A stretch of 64,000 nucleotides of DNA from Corallium rubrum (lineage: Eukaryota > Cnidaria > Anthozoa > Scleralcyonacea > Coralliidae): the NCBI GenBank assembly GCA_964035015.1, contig OZ036007.1, forward strand, positions 11,802,211 through 11,866,210. Direction: 5' to 3'. The notes under the pieces were generated by a model. The model did not search any database and was not told the origin of the DNA. It saw only the letters and a program-made list of their open reading frames with translations. The translations under genes and the position numbers were made by a program. Positions 44,545-56,900 of this stretch are shown piece by piece (position 1 is the stretch's first letter; the number at the start of each line of letters is the position of its first letter).

Positions 44545-44770
44545 AATTTATTATTGAGTCGGTTTTCTTTGTTCTTCCGAGGGCTTTATATCCCCTTGAA
44601 TAATAATTAGATACGAAATGAAGAAAAAAACAAGGAAAATTTTTGTCCAAGGTGGAAAAAATAGACAAAAGGTTTGTTGGAACACCTTCTCAATAATAAA
44701 TTAAGTCAGATAAATCCCTCGAACGTCGGGATGTACATCCCTCGTTCTCGGGATTTATCTATTACTAAGG
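44545..44770. repeat. GAGTCGGTTTTCTTTGTTC repeat, copy 1
   Basis: Shares ATTATTGAGTCGGTTTTCTT, AAGAAAAAAACAAGGAAAAT and GATAAATCCCTCGAACG with 45,178-45,728 and 61,012-61,260. Confidence 0.75.
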
Positions 44771-44970
44771 GTACAAGTACCCTGCCCTTTACCTTGGCAA
44801 TTACATAATTATCCAAAGGTATAATATTTATAGATTCACAAGAAAATTATATTTGGTAAGAAGAAAGCTCTGATCTATACTTTCATCATTTTATACCAAT
44901 AGTCAAGTTAGTCAAGTCATATTACACGAATTCACAAGTTACAGAAACTGGCTCTGAGAATTATTTATTA

Positions 44971-45804
44971 GGGCCCGCTTATGTGATCCCAGTATACTGG
45001 GATGTCCCAGTGTACCGGCATCTCGGCTTGTAGATAATTTACTGTTGTTTTCCAAGTTACGTTTATATGGAGACAGGGACGTCCCTTGGTTGAAGCAACC
45101 AGGGATCCCGGTCAGGCTGGGCAAATGTTTGTCGATAGAACGGTAAGACCTACGACGGCAACATCATTTAAATAATTATTGAGTCGGTTTTCTTTGTTCT
45201 TGCGAGGGTTGTATATAGCATACAACCCTATGAATACTAATTAGAAAATAAATGAAGAAAAAAACTAGGAAAATCTTTGTCCAAGGTAGAAAAAATAGAC
45301 AAAACTTTGTTGGAAAACCTCCTCAATAATCATTTAAGTAATAGATAAATCCCGAGAAGGAGGGATTTATGCTATATAAAGACCCGAGGACGCGAAGCGT
45401 CCGAGGGCTTTATATCGCATAAATCCCGACGTTCGAGGGATTTATCTGACTTAATTTATTATCGAGGAGGTTTTCCAACAAAGTTTGTTGTTTTTTTCTA
45501 CCTTGGACAAAGATTTTCCTAGTTTTTTCCTTCATTTCTTATCTAATTAGTATTCAAGGGCTTTATGCGATATAAAGACCTCGAAAGAACAAAGAAAACC
45601 GACTCGATAATAAATTAAGTCGGATAAAACCCTCGAACGTCGGGATTTATGCTATATAAAGCCCTCAGACGCTTCGCGTCCTCGGGTCTTTATATAGCAT
45701 AAATCCCTCGTTCTCGGGCTTTATCCTATACATATAAACACGGGGTGAAATTCATCCCGGGCAACCGGGACATCCGGGTACACCGGGATCATATAAACAG
45801 GCTC
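44971..45804. mobile_element. Harbinger-type MITE with TTA duplication, with nested repeat
   Basis: Ends GGGCCCGCTTATGTGATCCC and GGGATCATATAAACAGGCTC, flanked by TTA. The subterminal part is GGGATGTCCC/CCGGGACATCC. The GAGTCGGTTTTCTT repeat (45,178-45,728, itself an inverted pair) is inserted in it. Confidence 0.75.
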
Positions 45805-46450
45805 TTAGAGCATTTTCACGTCTTCAGGACGACGCCAACGGCCAAAAGATGAGAACTGTTGCTTAAGATTGATTTCAATACTGACACTACAATAATTTTA
45901 GCAGTGCTGGGGCGTTTTGGAAATCATTAAACTAGCTTCAAATATCAAATATAATAGTCAGTTAACCGTGACTTCTCTAAATTGTAAAACTTATCTTGCT
46001 TTTTAGCCGCCATCTGATCTTAAGGTCCCTATTAGGCTATGTGCACACTGTAACGTTTCAATTGTTTACTGTTCTCAAGGGAATCGAGAATAATCAGCTC
46101 ATTACTTAAAACAATACGAAAACGCTCGGAAACGTTACCGTGTGCACATGGTCTAAATCAGTCTTTGCACTGATCGAGAATGATAACCGTTAGAGTACCA
46201 GGGGTTTTCCTATATTGACGAGTATAATCGCCTGGCGTTAGTAAAATACTAGAGTGCGTTCTTTTTAAATAGGAATTTACAAAGTTCTTGCTTGCAAACC
46301 GGGTATATTAATAACAGATTTTGCACTGACTGAGAAACTAAATGAGAATTTACAAAATGCAAAGTGAAAGGTGGTAAACTGCCAAAAATATTCGAGGGGT
46401 TAATAATATTCGTGTCTTTATTGTCAAATTAAAAGTTAGAAGTGTTTTGT
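45805..46450. other. Short inverted repeat; otherwise nothing recognised
   Basis: 46,064-46,152 has ATGTGCACACTGTAACGTTTC at the left and GAAACGTTACCGTGTGCACA at the right, a small MITE-like hairpin. Confidence 0.5.
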
Positions 46451-46451
46451 T

Positions 46452-46782
46452 TTGAATCCGACTGGGTAATGACTGAATTTTGTTCTGTTTCAGTGAACTC
46501 TCTTCCTGTGATTTTGCACTAATGACGACGAAAATCAGACACTCTCGCGGGTAATGTTTAATTATTTTTTTATTGCTCAACTGAGCGTTTACTTGTTAGT
46601 GTTCATTTCCTGCTTATTTTGAATCCGACTGGGTAATAACTGAATTTTGTTCTGTTTCAGTGAACTCTCTTCCTGTGATTTTGCACTAATGACGACGAAA
46701 ATCAGACACTCTCGCGGGTAATGTTTAATTATTTTTTATTGCTCAACTGAGCGTTTACTTGTTAGTGTTCATTTCCTGTTTA
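46452..46782. repeat. Tandem duplication of about 167 bp
   Basis: TTGAATCCGACTGGGTAAT at 46,452 recurs at 46,619 and the two units are almost identical. Confidence 0.9.
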
Positions 46783-46884
46783 TATCGGTTAGGGTTCTCA
46801 TTTGTCGTAAGAATTGTAAGAATCGTAAGAATTGGGGATTTTCCTCTCCCCGATCGTTTGGGATTGTGGAAGCATCGCAAGAAT

Positions 46885-47075
46885 CGGAATCATTTCTATT
46901 TACAATGCTCAGGACAAAGCGCGAATACAAAATACCACTAATTGTTGTACATAACATGATTTAATGAGCATGCATGTAGGCCCTAGGGAGATGGGATGGC
47001 TAGAAATACTGAATGTGATTCTCGCTGCATTCACCACTTCAAATTTGATCAAGCGCCCAGGGAGATGGGGAAACG
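46885..47075. repeat. Direct repeat shared with 59,645-59,825
   Basis: ATTTACAATGCTCAG, CATAACATGATTTAATG and CATGTAGGCCCTAGGGAGA are shared, same orientation, 12.7 kb apart on either side of the satellite and DIRS regions. The minus frame 46,909-47,298 across it matches nothing I know. Confidence 0.75.
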
Positions 47076-47683
47076 GTGGTATCCACAAATTTTCCAACGA
47101 ATTTCTTCTACCATTATGGCCGAAGCGCCTCAGATGCCGCAACAAGCTGTTGCCCAAAATAATGAACCGGTGGTTGCTGAACATAACCACATAACCCTGT
47201 GCCCAACTCCACACTTCTTTAACATTGTATTTTAAATAGCTACTGTGCATGCTCTTTAACATTAGGACATTTCGAGGCGGTAAAACCGCATCAGGCAAGC
47301 AAGTTGGTCACCAAGTCTTTATCGTCTTGTTCTCTGGTTTACATATCTCCGTAGACTTGTCAATTTGTTTGTCACGGCTTTCACAGAGTGTATTGGCGTC
47401 TTGGGTGTGACCACAATCACTGGGGTTCGTGTAGTTCAAATTTCTATTAACTACCATGTCAGCTCCCACCCTAGTCTGCGATATGGCCTTAATGGTTTAA
47501 CAGGATATCTGTTCGTGAGTCTAGAATTTTCTCGTAGTGAAATGATTTTGTGGGCAAGGCACCGCTCAATGATCACTTACGTGGGTTGATTATCTAAATA
47601 TGTGTTGAGCTCAGACTTTTTTATAAGTTTGTGATATCAGATTTACTCGTAGTGAAGTGATTGTTGTCGGCATGGGTCCGCCT

Positions 47684-48410
47684 CAGGGTTGCCAGGTCCT
47701 CTGGGCCAAAATAAGCCAAACGCATGTTCAAAATAAGCCCAAAAAAGCCAAACTCTAAAATTAAGGCGGGGGACTGGGCCCGAGTGCTAATTGCAGTAAT
47801 AATTATGCAAGTATGCCATAAATAATCGGTTTATCACTTTATCTGACATAAAAACTAAAAATTTGCTTATTTTTTTAAATTATTTGTTTTGGTATACACT
47901 CACATTTCACATTTCAAAACATTTCATATAAGTCTGTCATGCAAGTATTCAGTTTAAAACTCGGTTAAAAAGAGAAGTTCGTCTTGGTCAACTGAGTCAA
48001 CTTTTTAAACGGATCAAAATTCTTGAATTATGATTGGTTGAAACTTGAAAAATTATGCGGTCGGACCTCTGCGAAGACAGTGGCATGAGTCATGATGTTC
48101 TAAATTAAGAATTCGTCTCTGATTGGTTGATAGTTATCCCATGGTTATCCAACTCGCGGATCGGGTAATCCCTACTGCTCTATACCGAGATTTAACAATT
48201 AGTCTTTCTAAACAACAAAGCGGCAAATTTTAACCGATGAAAAACTGAAATATGGTGAAAAGACCGACGACTTTCTATTTTTTAGAAAAAAAAGCCAAAA
48301 ATAAGCCAAAAAATAGTTATAAGCCAAATGAAATTTTTCCAAGCCAAACCTTGTAAAAACAAGCCAAATTAGAGAAATATGGCTTAAAAAAAGCCAATCT
48401 GGCAACCCTG
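47684..48410. mobile_element. hAT-type MITE in the satellite, 8-bp duplication
   Basis: Ends CAGGGTTGCCAG and CTGGCAACCCTG, flanked by GTCCGCCT on both sides (47,676-47,683; 48,411-48,418). The ends carry repeated AAATAAGCCAAA. No transposase. Confidence 0.9.
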
Positions 48411-48924
48411 GTCCGCCTAATGATCACTTACGAGGGTTGTTTATGTGGATATGTGTGAGCTCAGAATTATTATATCTGTTTATGCGTTCAACCTTTACTC
48501 GTAGTGAAATGACTTTTGTCGGCAGGGGACCGCTTACTGATCACTTACGAGGGTTGATTATGTGGCTATGTGTGAGCTCAGAATTATTATCTCTGTTTAT
48601 GAGTTCAAACTTTACTCGTAGTGAAATGATTTTTGTCGGCAAGGGACCGCGTAATGATCACTTACGAGGGTTGATTATGGGGATATGTGTGAGCTCAGAA
48701 TTATTATATCTGTTTATGATTTCAAACTTTACTCGTAGTGAAATGATTTTTGTCGGCAAGGGACCGCTTAATGATCACTTACGAGGGTTGATTATGGGGA
48801 TATGTGTGAGCTCAGAATTATTATATCTGTTTATGAGTTCAAACTTTACTCGTAGTGAAATGATTTTTGTCGGCAGGGGACCGCTTAAGATCACTTACGA
48901 GGGTTGCTTATGTGGCTATATGTG

Positions 48925-49733
48925 CATAGGTAGCCCAAACACAGTTTGTGAGTAATAAATACTCCTTTATTTACATTTCCAATGTTATATTTCGTGCTTT
49001 TAGACTGTAAAAATGCATACTATAAACATGTGATTGTCCACAACATAAATATTATGTATATCACTCATTTGTAGACTATAGAGCTGTATTTCAAAGGCTG
49101 TACTTCAAAATCTTCGTCTAGTATTTATATATTTGCTTGACGTACCCCCTGTGGTGTTCAGCTCTTTAAACCGTCGCCTAAGTATTGACTGTTGTTATAT
49201 CAGTATTTTTTTACTCTAAATATACACAAAAGTCTAGTATACTGTTCAGATAAACTCCCTAGGTAATGTAGCTTCTAACAGGCACAATAAACAAATTTAC
49301 TTACGACATGAGCGACCGTTGGTATTCAAGCGCGATTTCAGATCGCTCATGTCGTAAGTAAATTTGTGTATTGTGCCTGTTAGATGCTACATTACCTAGG
49401 GAGTTTATCTGAACAGTATACTAGACTTTTGTGTATATTTAGAGTAAAAAAATACTGATATAACAACAGTCAATACTTAGGCGACGGTTTAAAGAGCTGA
49501 ACACCACAGGGGGTACGTCAAGCAAATATATAAATACTAGACGAAGATTTTGAAGTACAGCCTTTGAAATACAGCTCTATAGTCTACAAATGAGTGATAT
49601 ACATAATATTTATGTTGTGGACAATCACATGTTTATAGTATGCATTTTCACAGTCTAAAAGCACGAAATATAACATTGGAAATGTAAATAAAGGAGTATT
49701 TATTACTCACAAACTGTGTTTGGGCTACCTATG
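48925..49733. mobile_element. 809-bp near-perfect palindrome (foldback) in the satellite
   Basis: Begins CATAGGTAGCCCAAACACAG and ends with its inverse. The arms are about 395 bp and almost identical, with only about 25 bp between TCGC halves near 49,335. It is flanked by ATATGTG (48,918-48,924; 49,734-49,740). Confidence 0.9.
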
Positions 49734-49873
49734 ATATGTGAGCTCACAATTATTATCTTTGTTTATGAGTTCAAACTTTACTCGTAGTGAAAGGATTTTT
49801 GTCGGCAAGGGACCGCTTAATGATCACTTACGAGGGTTGATTTTGTGGATATTGTGCTGAGTTTAGCATTATA

Positions 49874-50189
49874 CAGGGTGTATCAAAAAAAAGGCTACCC
49901 TTAGAAAATATAATTAACATTCTTTTCAAATAACCTATTGTATATTGACAGCCCTGGACACCTCTGAAGTCACGGATGCGTAAAAAACAAATGGTCGTAT
50001 ACACCTGGGAAATTACGATAACTTCTAAACGCGTGAAGGAGCATAACTGAAATAAAAATGTTAATTATATTCATATCAGTTCGATTAAAAATGGTTCAAC
50101 TGACCACAGGGCTGTCAATATACAATAGGTTATTTGAAAAGAATGTTAATTATATTTTCTAAGGGTAGCCTTTTTTTTGATACACCCTG
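49874..50189. mobile_element. Tc1/mariner-type MITE
   Basis: Ends CAGGGTGTATCAAAAAAAAG and the inverse, with TA on both sides and TIRs of about 80 bp including ATTGTATATTGACAGCCC. Confidence 0.85.
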
Positions 50190-50191
50190 TA

Positions 50192-50424
50192 TTACCATAG
50201 ATAATGGAGGGGAACTGGATAGGAAACTTCAAACGAGGTTAAAGAACCGGAAACGTTGTTTGCACAACTTGCTATGGTAATTACACACTTATAAGCAGCT
50301 AATGCACCTATTGCTGAAATTAGACAAAAGTGTAATATCACTTAAGTTCAGCAGTGTCTGATTTTAGCCATGTGGGACCACCCGTTAGGTGCATTGCCCG
50401 CTTATAAGTGTAGAATTACCATTG
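50192..50424. repeat. Truncated copy of the 42,311-42,996 repeat
   Basis: ACCATAGATAATGGAGGGGA through AGTGTAGAATTACCATT, opposite orientation to the 42.8-kb arm, next to the mariner-type MITE. Confidence 0.75.
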
Positions 50425-50572
50425 TTTTATATTAAATTCAGAGTGACATTACCTTTCCCCCCGGGTATTGGCTTCTCCCATATTTGACCCCTATAACTTT
50501 GACTGGTTGTTTTAGACTCTGAAAAGAAATATGAGGACTAGTTAAAGGGAGTTAAAGACCAAAGTCGAGTCT

Positions 50573-51040
50573 TTGACGAAATCGTCTGTAGACACGTTAC
50601 TTATGAAGATTCGCAATCTGGCATCCCGCCCCACTGCCAAATTCTCGCGCTTTGAAGCAATGGACATCCTTGAAGCCCTCAAGAATTCCGCTCACGACAA
50701 TAAGCATGAGAAGGCCAATTATTACAGATTGACATATGAAACTCTTCGATCAAATCTACATGCAAGTTCTGATGAGAAGTTCAGGGCTTTCCTGTTACCT
50801 TTGTTAGGGGATAAGGATCAGGAAAAGATTTTAGATATTGTGGCCAAGGTTGAGAAAAATGATCGACGACAGACAAGGAATGCAGTAAACGGTGTTAGCT
50901 ACAGCCGTGAAGCGGCACCACCATATAAATCTATTCGTTGCTTCTATTGCCAAAGATTTGGACATACGAAGGCGACTTGTTTTAAGTTAAAAAGGGTCAA
51001 AGAGCGTGACTCGTCCAACCAACCTAGCCAACGTAAATGA
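50573..51040 (+). CDS. Gag-like frame of the DIRS fossil
   Basis: 155 residues, basic, helical N-terminal part, ending in a CCHC knuckle (CFYCQRFGHTKATC) near residues 123-136, as in nucleic-acid-binding Gag-like proteins. Part of a fossil element. Confidence 0.7.
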   Translation: MTKSSVDTLLMKIRNLASRPTAKFSRFEAMDILEALKNSAHDNKHEKANYYRLTYETLRSNLHASSDEKFRAFLLPLLGDKDQEKILDIVAKVEKNDRRQTRNAVNGVSYSREAAPPYKSIRCFYCQRFGHTKATCFKLKRVKERDSSNQPSQRK

Positions 51041-51522
51041 ATTAGTGTTACCTACTGATCATTGCTGTGTGATCTCGTGTGTTTTGTGTGACGGTTTTCA
51101 TTATTAAAGGCTATAATAAAGCATTTCATAAAACTTATTTGCTTGTTTTTCTTTTTTCTACTGTATTTTACCGCTCATTCCGTTCCCCTCTCCCCCTACG
51201 TATGCGGCTTGCGGGGTGTGGCAACTGCGAAAACAGAGTACCTAAATCAACTCTCCTAGTTATGCTGGGTCACGGTTGTCGCCCTCTGCTGGTCCGTGGG
51301 GCTTGCCCGGGTTATGTTTTCTCTGTTCCACAGCTGCGTAGCCTCTACGATCCTTATTGTTGCCCTTGCTACCTTTAGGCTTGGCCCTCGTTAGCTTGGG
51401 AGTGGGAGTTCGATCCCGCTTTTGATGTAAGTCTACTAGCTACGAAGCAGCTGCCACCACGACGCCTACGGTGGGTCAACTCGCTGGCGAGCCCCATTGA
51501 GACCGGTGGGGGGCCGACGATT

Positions 51523-53310
51523 GTGTCCCAGGTGATGATGAATAAAATCATTCATGGAGATCTGGTAGGATCACTTCACGATTTAAAATTCAGGGATCCT
51601 AATCATTTTCGCGCAGGTGAATTACATCACCATGTGGATGGATGGGAGAAGTTGTTGGATGAGGTTCCAAGTCCTCAACAAATCCAAGTCCTGCAATGGA
51701 TAATGGAAAAAGTTTCGATTGCCGACTACTTTTGTCCATTTCGTGGTAATTTTAAAGGTCAATTTTACGATACAGCCCTTCCTCCACCGGCCCAGTTTCG
51801 CAATAACCCTTCCTGCCGTCCATTTATAGAGTTTATTCGCAACACTTTATTGGAACGAATTCAGACGGGGGCGATCTCCCTGGTGGGTCGGGTGGGTGAG
51901 ATTTCTTCTCCACATTTGGTCTTACCATTGACGGTTGAACCGAAGAAACCTAGATTATGCCATTACGCGCGTTTTCTCAATTTATGGATGCAAGATGCCC
52001 CCTTTAATTTAGATAACCTTACTCATTTGCTTCGGTATGTAGGCAAGGACACTTATCAAACCGTATTGGACGACAAGTCAGGTTATGATCACCTTTTGTT
52101 AGCGGAAGAAAGTCGAACGTATTTTGGTATCCAGTGGGGTGGGTGGTTTTTTGTCTATAACACCCTTCCTTTTGGCTGGAAGATTTCTCCTTTTGTCTAT
52201 CACTCGACTGGTCTCGTGGCCACAAATTTCTTCCGTGCGATTGGCATTCCGTGCTCCTTACACATAGATGATCGTCATAACGGTCAATTACAGGTGGATT
52301 TCACTTGTGGTGCATATCTCCCATTACCAACAACAGACGCTCGAAACCTAGCTGCTGCTAACTCAGCCATCTTTCTAGTGGCGTATTACTTAGTGCGTTT
52401 AGGCTATTTTTTGGGCCTATCTAAGTCAACCTTGACCCCAGTTAAAGTTGTCCCATATCTGGGCTTCCTCTCCGATTCGTCCGAGCAAGCGTTCCTCCTC
52501 ATTCCCGCAAAGAAAGAGAAATTTCTTCAGCTGTTGCGTGACATTTTGGCACAATCAACTGTTTCGCTTCGGACGCTTCAAAAGTTGGCTGGGAAATGTG
52601 TTTCGTTCTCGCTGGCTGTCCCTGGGGCCCGACTTTTTACTAGGGAAATGAACCATGCTATTGCCAGAGGGTTGCGTACTCATCGTCGTATTAAGATTGA
52701 TCACAACCTCCGTGAGGAACTTCACCAGTGGTTGTTTTTTGAAACCTGGGACCAACCCCTCCCTCGGAGAGATGAACGCCATGTGAGGATATCTCTCGCC
52801 ACCGATGCATCGGGGTCGGGTTGGGGAGCTTCTCTACATATTGAGGAGAAAGTTGCCACCTCGGATTATTGGACCGAAGAAGAGCGGTCTTACGATATAG
52901 CCGTCAGGGAAGCCTTAGCCCTCAACAAGACATTGCTTTCTTTTTCCCACTCGTTGCGTAATGCCTGGGTCGATGCACAAGTCGATAACATGGGAGTAGT
53001 GTCTGCCTGGCCGCATGGAGCAAAGAGCGTAGCTCTGAACAAAGTGATGAAGAGTCTGTTTTTTACCACAGCTAATCTGAATATCGTGCTCCGCCTACAC
53101 TTTGTCGCTTCGGGTCAAAACCCCGCAGATCCCCCCTCTCGATGGCTCTCCGTTCTTGACAGCCACTTGCACCCCGATATATGGCAGATTGTCCAGAATG
53201 AATTTGGTGGTGTCAGTGGCCATTCATGCGACTTGATGGCTTTGGATAGCAACGCGATACGGGATCTGAATGGTACCCCTTTGCCGCATTTTACTCCATT
53301 CCCCTCTCCC
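51523..53310 (+). CDS. Reverse transcriptase/RNase H region of the DIRS fossil
   Basis: Recognisable RT blocks: LDDKSGYDHLLL, LPFGWKISPFVYH and SLHIDDRH. The RNase H domain starts at TDASGSGWGA, with REALAL and DNMGVV further on. The downstream part carries the DLMALDSNA and GTPLPHFTPFPSP text typical of the DIRS region after RNase H. The region then runs into an inserted LINE tail. Fossil element. Confidence 0.85.
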
Positions 53311-53311
53311 C

Positions 53312-53670
53312 ATAGCTTTAGCTATAGAGGTGCCGTTCTTTGGAATAGCCTTCCTATTGGGTTGCGACAGGTTAAAACTCTAAGTGAATTTCGCTCTGGC
53401 TGCAGCAGTTTTTTATCCTAACCATTTTTATCTAAATTTTTAAGATAGTTTATGTTATTCTGTATATAGTCATGCACGGCACTCGTGGAAAGCAGGTTGT
53501 TTCGTTTTTAGATTTTGTAATTTTAATTATTTCATGTCATTTCTGTAAATATGTATAGATGTACGTAATTTTTTATTTATTTATTTATATATATATATAT
53601 ATTTTTTTTTTTTGTAAACCCTGATGAGTCTACCGTGTTTAAATAAAGTTCAATACAATACAATACAATA
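53312..53670 (+). mobile_element. 5'-truncated LINE tail inserted in the DIRS fossil
   Basis: Encodes FSYRGAVLWNSLPIGLRQVK and SEFRSG, the C-terminal signature of many CR1/L2/RTE-like reverse transcriptases (YRGA.LWN.LP..LR). A 3' UTR follows, with AATAAAGTTC and an (AATAC)n tail. About 360 bp of the 3' end only. Confidence 0.8.
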
Positions 53671-53959
53671 CTTCCTCTGGAGTTAATCTATTCTCCCAGT
53701 ATCTGGGGGATGACCTTGCATTTCTCACGCGACCTTATGTTTTCCCGCCACTCGTCTTGGTGGGACCGGTGCTCCGTTTTCTTTTGCATACACGAAGGAA
53801 TTCCACATTGGTGACTCTGGTCACCTATCCCAAGAAATATTGGTGGCCATTATTAATGAAGTACTCCACCAAGTCTTTAAGGTTGGCACGTCAGGGTCAA
53901 CAGAACGTTCTATTGGTGCCATCAGGGAACGGGCGGGTGCCTCATTCTGGCATCCCTGG

Positions 53960-56900
53960 AGAAGAAGCTGCCCGTCGATGCGACGATGGCTGTCTGAGTT
54001 TTGTCCCTATCTATTGCATGCTCGTTCGTGGCTCAGTAAACCGATTCGACTTGCGCACGTCCGATCACAGTAGTGGCATCGGTAGTTGCAAGAGATTCCC
54101 ACGGTCCCTTTCTCTCGCGCAGCGTGACGTCGCGAACGTTTTAAGGCATTGTTTGTACGTCTCGTGCGATCAAAGTACATGAGACCGTCGTGTATGGTGT
54201 TCCTCCATGCGCATCTCTCAAGTGCCGTATCTTGCCACGTGTTCACGGGTATACTGCACTGCTTGAAGGTGTCTTTGAGAGAGTCTTTCCATCGCAGCAT
54301 GGGTCGGCCGACGGCTCTCTTTCCATGAATGAGTTCACCGAGGAGCAACTGTTTCGGGATACGATCGTCCGACATGCGAGCCAGATGTCCCGCCCAGCGC
54401 ATTTGCATTTTCCGGAGTGTGGTTTCAATGTCCAACGTGTCAGCTCGGGTTAAAACGTCGTCGTTTGTCACTCGTTGATGGTATGATATGCGAAGAATCG
54501 CTCTGAGATGACGCTGCTGTAGACAGCGTAGGCGAGTGAGATGTCTGCGGTATAGCGTCCACGTTTCCGCACCGTAAAGTAGCGCTGATAGAATGACTGC
54601 GTTGTAAACACTTATCTTCGTCCTTGTCGATATGTCATGAGATGACCACAGCCTTTTGTACAGTCTTCCGAAGGATGTACTTGCACACTGAATACGATTG
54701 TCAAGTTCTTTGTCAAGCTTACAGTCACTCGTCACTGTACTGCCAAGGTATGTAAAGCTCTCAACAATGGCGAGAGGAGTGCCAGCGACCGTTATTGGAG
54801 TGGTGATTGGAGAGTGCACGAGAGCCATTACTTCAGTTTTCTTTGTGTTTATGGTGACACCAAAGGACTCTGTGGCTGCAGCAAATTTGGACATAATCCT
54901 TTGCATGCAATTTTCCGAGCTAGCGACAAGTGCGCAGTCATCTGCGTATTGAAACTCGCGTAGCAGAATGGTCGAGCATTTAGAGTGAGATTGTAGGCGC
55001 CTGAGATTGAACAGTGAGCCATCTGTTCTGAAGCGAAGGTAGATCCCCTCGATGTCGTCGCCAGAGAAGGCGTGCATGAAAAGTGATGCAGCGAATAGGG
55101 AGAAGAGAGTTGGAGCGAGGATACAGCCTTGCTTGACTCCATTCCTGTATGGTATGTCTCGAGTTAGATCACCATCGACTGCTATTCTGACACACATGTC
55201 ATCATGGAGACATCTGAGAATGTTAATGAACTTTTGAGGGCATCCCATTTTCCCGACGATTACCCACAATGCTTCACGATTGACAAGATCAAAAGCTTTG
55301 GTAAAGTCTACGAACGTCATGTATAACTGCTGATTTTGTTCCCTCGACTTTTCCATAAGCTGTCTGAGTGCGAATATCATATCAGTGGTTCCACGCCCTC
55401 TTCGAAAACCACACTGCGATTCAGGTAGCACTGATTCTGCGATTGGCTCCCGCATTCGGTTTAACATGATCAGGGCGATGACCTTTCCAGCTACTGCTAG
55501 TAGACTTATTCCGCGATAGTTGCTAACGTTATGCCGATCGTTCTTTTTGAAGATCGTGATGATGTTCGCATCACGTAGATCTGGCGGAATCTCTTCTTCT
55601 GTCCAGATTTTGACTATTATTTCATGGAGATGTTTCACTACTACTGGGCCGCCATAAACGAAGAGCTCAGGAGGGATCCCATCGGGTCCAGCGCTTTTGT
55701 TACACTTGATCTGTCCGATTGCTTTCTGAGCTTCTTCAATTGTCGGGACATCGGCGAGCGAATCTACAACTGGTCGCTGTGGAAGGTTGTTAATGACCGA
55801 TTCATCATACGTACTTGTCTCGCTTAACAATTGTGTGAAGTGCTCAGTCCATCGCTCTTTGATATCTTCCGGTGATATGAGGAGCTTAGTACCATCTGAG
55901 CTGAGTAACGGAACGGAGGTGCTCTTCCGCGGTCCAAATACGGCCTTCAGTGACTGAAAGAGGCCCTTGGTGTTTCCATTGTCGGCAAATTGTTGAGTTT
56001 CCTCAGCGCGTTCCTTCCACCAGTTGTCCTTCATCTCACGCAGTTTGTTCTTGATGTTTTGTTTTACTTCCTTTAGCCTGACTCCACTAGCTGAGTTTCT
56101 CTCCTGGAGGAGTACTGCAATTTCTTCATCATTGTCATCGAACCAGTCCTTGCTCCGATGTTTCTGGTGGCCTAGGACTGTCTCTGCATTGTTTAGGAGT
56201 GCTGTCTTGAGAGCATTCCAGTCTGAATTCTCGTTCTCTTGTAGCTGGTCTGCGATGTGATCTTGGAGTTCTGCTACAATTACATCAGACTTCAACTTGG
56301 AGAGGCAGAATTTCTTCGGGACTTTCTGACATTTTGTGTTCCTGTTAGCTGGCTTTCTGATTTTCAGGAGCACTTTCGAGAGCAGTAGACGGTGGTCGGT
56401 CCAGCAATCTGCTCCACGCATTACTCTTGTGATGCAGAAGTCGGCTATGTCTCGCGCTTTTGTGATGATGAAATCGATGAGGTGCCAGTGGCCCGAACGC
56501 GCGTGCTTCCATGTTGTTTTCAGTTTGTTGGGAAGCTGGAAGTACGAATTAGTGATGGCCAATTTGTTTTCTGCGCAGAATGACAGAAGAAGGTGTCCAT
56601 TACTGTTTGCGTTGCCCACACCATGAGATCCAAGGACAGATGGCCAGGTGGTAGAATCACGACCAACTCGGGCGTTAAAGTCACCGAGGATGATGCATTT
56701 GTCGCCTTCTGGTATTGCTCTGATGATATTTGACAGATCTTCGTAGAAAGCTTCTTTAATTGCATCCGAGTGCTGCATAGTTGGTGCATATACGCTTATG
56801 AGGTGGAGAAAGCGAAGCTTGCAGAGAGAGAGACGAAGCGTCATGATGCGGTTCGAGTGGCCGATGGGAAGTTCAGACAACTTGATGCTTGTTTTGATGG

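Larger units (their letters stand above)
47527..49860 (+). repeat. 117-bp satellite, interrupted by two insertions
   Basis: TCGTAGTGAAATGATTTTTG recurs at 48,499, 48,616, 48,733 and 48,850 (period exactly 117 bp), with outlying copies near 47,530, 47,650 and 49,780. The plus frame 48,437-48,955 stays open through four 39-residue repeats (GICVSSELLYLFM...). Confidence 0.9.

Noticed and set aside
46909-47298. 129-residue minus frame as a host gene
   Set aside because: No known motif, overlaps a repeated block, and the second copy at 59.7 kb does not keep the frame.
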